The notes under the pieces were generated by a model. It was not told the origin of the DNA. It ran no database searches and was given only the letters and a program-made list of their open reading frames with translations. Made by a program: the position numbers and the translations under genes. A stretch of DNA of 20,311 nt from JBMZCV01 sp049613665 (GTDB taxonomy: Bacteria > Bacteroidota > Bacteroidia > Chitinophagales > UBA2359): the NCBI GenBank assembly GCA_049613665.1, contig JBMZCV010000087.1, forward strand, positions 1 to 20,311, given 5' to 3'. This document shows, one piece after another, positions 16,951 through 20,311 of the stretch (the stretch's first letter is position 1; each line of letters starts with the position of its first letter).

Positions 16951-16963
16951 AAACTCAAAGTTT
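16951..16963. repeat. CAA-loop hairpin, possible third copy
   Basis: AAACT/AGTTT encloses the loop CAA, followed by AGTACTTAATAAT. It shares the loop and a similar downstream AATAAT string with copies at 7907 and 9444 but not the stem sequence. It lies just after the stop of the 502-aa gene, in the 39-bp gap between convergent genes, and could help terminate transcription. A chance 5-bp stem is quite possible. Confidence 0.3.
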
Positions 16964-16986
16964 AGTACTTAATAATATTCTGCTAA

Positions 16987-18006
16987 TTACCTCCTCCAAA
17001 AACCAAACCTAGCCATTTTCAAACTAGAAAAAATATCTAAGCCACCAATAACTACCGCTCCAAAAATAGCTGGCAACAACAAATTTATTGTCCAAAGCGA
17101 AAAGGTAGCGGCCAAAATGGCAATGCTGTTTTCGGTGATGTGCGAAAGGAAAAATAAAGCGACATTTCCACGAATGCCGAGTTCGACAAGTGCGATAGAT
17201 GGCACAATAGTTTGTATAAAAAAAATGCTACTCACCAAAATCAAAATTTCACTGACAGAAGCAGTAACGCCAAAAAACCACAGTAAAAATACATATTGCG
17301 AAGCGAAAATAAGGTATCGCAACAAAGAGAAAGACAAAACATATAGCAATTCGGCACGACGATATTTTTTGACGATGTGCCAATAGTTTCGCCATTGTGT
17401 GTAAGTTTGCAGTTTTTTAGTGATTTTTTCTAAAGCATGAATATTGAAATATAAAAACAGAGATAAACCGCAAAGCAAAGTAGTAGTCGCAAATAAAATG
17501 TTGGATAGAAAATGATTGAATTGGAAGTATTTTATTTCAAAAATATATAAGCCTAATATTCCCAAACTAATATGTATGATTAATTGCGACCAACTGCCAA
17601 TTAAAGTTAAACCTATCGCCTGCATTTTGTTGGCTTTCTCCAAAAGCAATACTCGGCCGCCATACTCCCCTACTCTATTGGGCGTAAATAAAGACAAGCT
17701 AACACCGCATAAAATAGCTCGAAAAGCAGTCCAAAAATCTAGCTTTTCGATTTTCGCCATCAATTTCTGCCACTTCAAAGCCTCCACTCCCCAATTGAAA
17801 AACATGAATACGATAGCCAAACATAGCCATATACTATTTTTGAGATAAAACGATTGTTGAAAGCCTTGAACGAGTTGCGAAAAATTTTTATTTAAAAAAA
17901 AATGTTGATAAATAGCTACTATCAATACTATAAAAATACTTACCTTTACTGCATAATTTCCAAGTTTTTTAGTATTCATAGTATTGATTTGAAAGAAAAA
18001 AGACAT
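16987..18006 (-). CDS. UPF0104 / LPG-synthase-TM-like integral membrane protein
   Basis: This 339-aa protein has about eight hydrophobic segments. It carries the family hallmark LFTPNRVGEYGGRVLLLEKA (about 106-125) and the later VPSIALVELGIRGNVALFF (about 265-283), where the conserved E-x-G-x-R is kept. The family shares the transmembrane part of lysyl-phosphatidylglycerol synthase/flippase (MprF) but lacks its catalytic C-terminal domain, as here; such proteins are often annotated as flippase-like. It acts in the inner membrane, and the substrate is unknown. The ATG at 18006 is used here; an ATG at 17979 (MNTKKLGNY) is equally credible and drops only a short unconserved leader. It converges with the 502-aa gene and is divergent from ruvC. 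Confidence 0.86.
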   Translation of the reverse strand: MSFFFQINTMNTKKLGNYAVKVSIFIVLIVAIYQHFFLNKNFSQLVQGFQQSFYLKNSIWLCLAIVFMFFNWGVEALKWQKLMAKIEKLDFWTAFRAILCGVSLSLFTPNRVGEYGGRVLLLEKANKMQAIGLTLIGSWSQLIIHISLGILGLYIFEIKYFQFNHFLSNILFATTTLLCGLSLFLYFNIHALEKITKKLQTYTQWRNYWHIVKKYRRAELLYVLSFSLLRYLIFASQYVFLLWFFGVTASVSEILILVSSIFFIQTIVPSIALVELGIRGNVALFFLSHITENSIAILAATFSLWTINLLLPAIFGAVVIGGLDIFSSLKMARFGFWRR

Positions 18007-18031
18007 TAAAAAAAGCTTGCTCTAAAAATTA

Positions 18032-18039
18032 CAAACATA
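18032..18039 (-). promoter_or_regulatory. Possible -7 promoter box of the UPF0104 gene
   Basis: On the minus strand TATGTTTG matches the Bacteroidota -7 consensus TAnnTTTG exactly, 25 bp upstream of the ATG at 18006. A TTG lies further upstream but about 25 nt away, longer than the usual 17-23 nt spacing, so the -33 element is not well supported. Confidence 0.35.
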
Positions 18040-18145
18040 TCGCACTATAAAATAACGTTTTCTACAACTCTTAAAGCATCATAGATGCAAAACGTTTGTA
18101 GCAAATTTAAAACAACCATTTTCTACAGAAACAAAAAAATATTTC

Positions 18146-18724
18146 GTGAGCAAAGGTAAGCACAAAAATATAAAAATTATAGGCATAGACCCTGGAACAA
18201 ATGTTTTGGGCTATTCGGTGATTGAAGTTTTGAATAAATCAGATGTGAAATTGCATAGTTTGGGCGTGATTCAGCTCGACCAATTTAAAGACCATTATGT
18301 GAAATTGCAAAAGATTTTTGAGAAAATTAGCTTTGTTCTCAAAATGTATGAGCCGCACGAAATGGCCATTGAAGCTCCTTTTTATGGCAAAAATGCACAG
18401 TCTATGCTAAAACTCGGTAGAGCTCAGGGCGTAGCAATAGCAGCTGGCATGATGCAAGGTTTGGAAGTCACAGAATATGCTCCTCGAAAAATAAAACAAG
18501 CCATCACAGGAAACGGTAATGCCTCGAAAAAGCAGGTATCTATCATGTTGCAAAAAATGATGAAATTGGACACTATGCCCAAATATTTTGATGCAACAGA
18601 TGCACTTGGCGTTGCGATTTGCCACAATTTGCAGCGAAGTTCGCCTTTGTATAAAATCGGTGGCGGCAAGGCGAAAAACTGGAAAGATTTTATAAAAAAC
18701 AATCCCAATAAAATAAAACGATAA
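18146..18724 (+). CDS. ruvC: Holliday junction endonuclease RuvC
   Basis: This 192-aa protein is RuvC, the dimeric nuclease that cuts Holliday junctions after RuvAB branch migration in recombinational repair. The four acidic catalytic residues are visible: Asp15 (IIGIDPGTNVLGYSV), Glu76 (MAIEAPFYGKNAQS), Asp149 and Asp152 (DATDALGVAICH). The length is slightly above the roughly 173 aa of E. coli RuvC, owing to a basic C-terminal tail (165-192, rich in Lys and Asn). The start is GTG at 18146; no ATG lies in frame before residue 67, and the catalytic Asp15 needs this start. It is not in a ruvABC cluster here; ruvA and ruvB are not seen in the window. The dipeptidase gene follows after 77 bp. 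Confidence 0.96.
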   Translation: MSKGKHKNIKIIGIDPGTNVLGYSVIEVLNKSDVKLHSLGVIQLDQFKDHYVKLQKIFEKISFVLKMYEPHEMAIEAPFYGKNAQSMLKLGRAQGVAIAAGMMQGLEVTEYAPRKIKQAITGNGNASKKQVSIMLQKMMKLDTMPKYFDATDALGVAICHNLQRSSPLYKIGGGKAKNWKDFIKNNPNKIKR

Positions 18725-18801
18725 GTTTATAATTATGAATAAGCTATTTTTCGTTTTCAATAAGAAAATTTATATTCTCGAAAAAATATATTGAATCAAA
18801 C

Positions 18802-20175
18802 ATGGAAGTATTACAAAGTTATTTGAATGATAACAAACAACGCTTTTTAGACGAATTATTAGATTTGCTTCGCATTCCATCGGTGAGTGCCGATAGCAAA
18901 TATAGCGAAGATGTATTCAAAACTGCCGATTTTGTGGCTGACCAACTCCGCAAAGCTGGTGCAGATAATGTGGAAGTTTGCCCAACGGCTGGCTATCCTG
19001 TGGTGTATGGCGAAAAATTGATAGACCCAAAATTGCCGACTGTTTTGGTATATGGTCACTACGATGTGCAGCCGCCAGACCCTTTAGAATTATGGGAAAG
19101 TCCACCATTTGAGCCAGTTATTAAAGACGAAAAAATCTATGCTCGTGGTGCTTGCGACGACAAAGGGCAGATGTATATGCACGTCAAAGCTTTCGAAATG
19201 ATGATGCAAACAGATACTTTGGCTTGCAATGTCAAATTTATGATTGAAGGCGAAGAGGAAGTTGGTTCTGACAATTTACCGATTTATTTGCGTGAATATA
19301 CCGAAAAACTCGCTTGCGATGTCGTGCTTATTTCCGATACTTCTATGATTGCCAACGATGTGCCTTCTATCACGACAGGTTTGCGTGGTTTGAGCTATGT
19401 GGAAGTAGAAGTAACAGGGCCAAAAATCGACTTGCATTCAGGTACTTTCGGTGGTGCGGTGGCAAATCCAGCCAATGTGTTGTGCAAAATGATTGCGTCT
19501 TTGCACGACGAAAACAACCATATTACTATTCCAAATTTTTATGATGATGTCGTGGAACTTTCGGCAGAAGAGCGTGCCGAAATGGCCAAGCGTCCTTTCG
19601 ATATTGAAGATTACAAGGCTTATTTAGATGTTGATGATGTGCATGGCGAAGCAGGATATAGCACGACTGAACGCACTTCTATTCGTCCAACTTTAGATGT
19701 GAATGGTATTTGGGGTGGCTATACTGGCGAAGGTGCGAAAACAGTTTTGCCATCGAAGGCTACCGCAAAAATATCGATGCGTTTAGTGCCTAATCAAAAT
19801 CCAGATAAGATAACGACATTGTTTACAGAACATTTCAAAAGCATCGCACCGAAATCTGTGAAAGTGAAAGTGCAAGCTTTTCATGGTGGCGAACCTGCTG
19901 TTACGCCTACCGATAGTACGGCTTATCAGGCGGCAGTAGTGGCAATGACGAAGACTTTTGGCAAAAAGCCTATTCCAACTCGTGAAGGTGGCAGTATTCC
20001 GATTGTCGCTTTGTTTGAAGAAGTGTTGGGTGTAAAAACGATTTTGCTAGGTTTCGGTCTCAATTCAGATGCAATTCACTCGCCAAATGAGCATTATGGT
20101 TTGTTCAATTATTATAAAGGTATTGAGACTATTCCGCATTTTTATTCTGCTTTTAAGGAGCTGATGGAGGCGTAG
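18802..20175 (+). CDS. M20 family metallo-dipeptidase (carnosinase/CNDP-like)
   Basis: This 457-aa cytoplasmic enzyme has the full M20 metal site: His86 and catalytic Asp88 (VYGHYDVQPPDP), bridging Asp119 (ARGACDDKGQ), catalytic Glu151 and metal Glu152 (IEGEEEVGS), Asp179 (LISDTSM) and His426 (AIHSPNEHYG). The lid-domain His212 (IDLHSGTFGG) is also present. The family cleaves dipeptides with two zinc or manganese ions, and the length is typical of the CNDP2-like group. There is no signal peptide. The actual dipeptide preference cannot be read from the sequence. The gene follows ruvC on the same strand after 77 bp and may be separately transcribed. Its codon use is richer in G and C than that of the 502-aa gene. 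The right inverted-repeat arm begins 30 bp after its stop. Confidence 0.95.
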   Translation: MEVLQSYLNDNKQRFLDELLDLLRIPSVSADSKYSEDVFKTADFVADQLRKAGADNVEVCPTAGYPVVYGEKLIDPKLPTVLVYGHYDVQPPDPLELWESPPFEPVIKDEKIYARGACDDKGQMYMHVKAFEMMMQTDTLACNVKFMIEGEEEVGSDNLPIYLREYTEKLACDVVLISDTSMIANDVPSITTGLRGLSYVEVEVTGPKIDLHSGTFGGAVANPANVLCKMIASLHDENNHITIPNFYDDVVELSAEERAEMAKRPFDIEDYKAYLDVDDVHGEAGYSTTERTSIRPTLDVNGIWGGYTGEGAKTVLPSKATAKISMRLVPNQNPDKITTLFTEHFKSIAPKSVKVKVQAFHGGEPAVTPTDSTAYQAAVVAMTKTFGKKPIPTREGGSIPIVALFEEVLGVKTILLGFGLNSDAIHSPNEHYGLFNYYKGIETIPHFYSAFKELMEA

Positions 20176-20204
20176 TTTCTTTATATATATTTTTTGTTTA
20201 AATC

Positions 20205-20270
20205 TTCAAGGTGGGGTGTCGAATTTCGTGGTGTTTTTTTATAAACGTTCGCCCTATTTTTTGTAAGAAA
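20205..20270 (+). repeat. Right arm of the 66-bp inverted repeat
   Basis: This is the reverse complement of 1-66 with one mismatch (G at 20215). It begins 30 bp after the dipeptidase stop codon and is followed by 41 bases of AT-rich sequence up to the window end. The match cannot be followed further because the left arm starts at base 1. Confidence 0.9.
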
Positions 20271-20311
20271 TGACAAAAAAATAAGTCTTAATATTAAAAA
20301 AAATATCAGCA

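Noticed and set aside
18076..18088. GCATC-ATA-GATGC hairpin upstream of ruvC as a damage-response operator
   Set aside because: A 5-bp arm is short, it matches no operator I know, and there is no second site to support it.
18747..18785. TTTTTCG/CGAAAAA hairpin between ruvC and the dipeptidase gene as a terminator
   Set aside because: The stem is short and almost all A/T with a large loop, and no T tract follows on the plus strand.
1..20270. The whole 20 kb as one large transposon bounded by the inverted repeats
   Set aside because: There is no transposase, integrase or recombinase gene inside, the content includes housekeeping genes such as ruvC, and target duplications cannot be tested because the left arm begins at the first base.

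Overview
The window looks like a piece of chromosome from an AT-rich member of the Bacteroidota, plausibly an uncultured relative of the Saprospirales/Chitinophagales; the lineage is an inference. The evidence is the type IX secretion (T9SS) signature: a type B gliding-motility-type C-terminal domain on the 1389-aa protein, a type A Por sorting domain on the 1606-aa protein, two GldM-like proteins, an Omp28-type lipoprotein, A-rich leaders without Shine-Dalgarno sequences, and promoter-like boxes of the Bacteroidota TAnnTTTG type. No tRNA, rRNA, CRISPR array or transposase was seen.

Layout. 1-66 is one arm of an inverted repeat whose partner is at 20205-20270. 242-4411 (+) encodes a secreted subtilisin-like multidomain protein, followed by a strong terminator and an Omp28-like lipoprotein (4494-5447, +). 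A long bidirectional terminator hairpin separates these from a leftward block at 5549-7883: two tandem, short GldM-like proteins and a SRPBCC-fold protein. A 431-bp non-coding stretch precedes a secreted seven-repeat FG-GAP/VCBS protein (8315-9439, +). A 325-bp non-coding stretch follows, containing a 181-bp foldback element, then a GNAT acetyltransferase (9765-10307, +). A giant T9SS cargo protein (10404-15224, -) is divergent from a 502-aa helical protein of unknown function (15439-16947, +). The window closes with a UPF0104 membrane protein (16987-18006, -), ruvC (18146-18724, +) and an M20 dipeptidase (18802-20175, +).

How the genes relate. The common theme is the cell envelope and surface: two T9SS cargo proteins, a lipoprotein, a secreted beta-propeller, two inner-membrane-anchored GldM-like proteins and a flippase-like or LPG-synthase-like membrane protein. 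ruvC, the dipeptidase, the GNAT protein and the SRPBCC protein are ordinary housekeeping or accessory genes. I see no clear multi-gene defence or biosynthetic system.

The most unusual items are (i) the 66-bp, 65/66-identical inverted repeats at the two window ends, (ii) the tandem pair of GldM-like proteins that stop after the second domain, (iii) the foldback element at 9564-9744 with possible target-site duplication, and (iv) small CAA-loop hairpins, two of which differ by a compensatory base-pair change.
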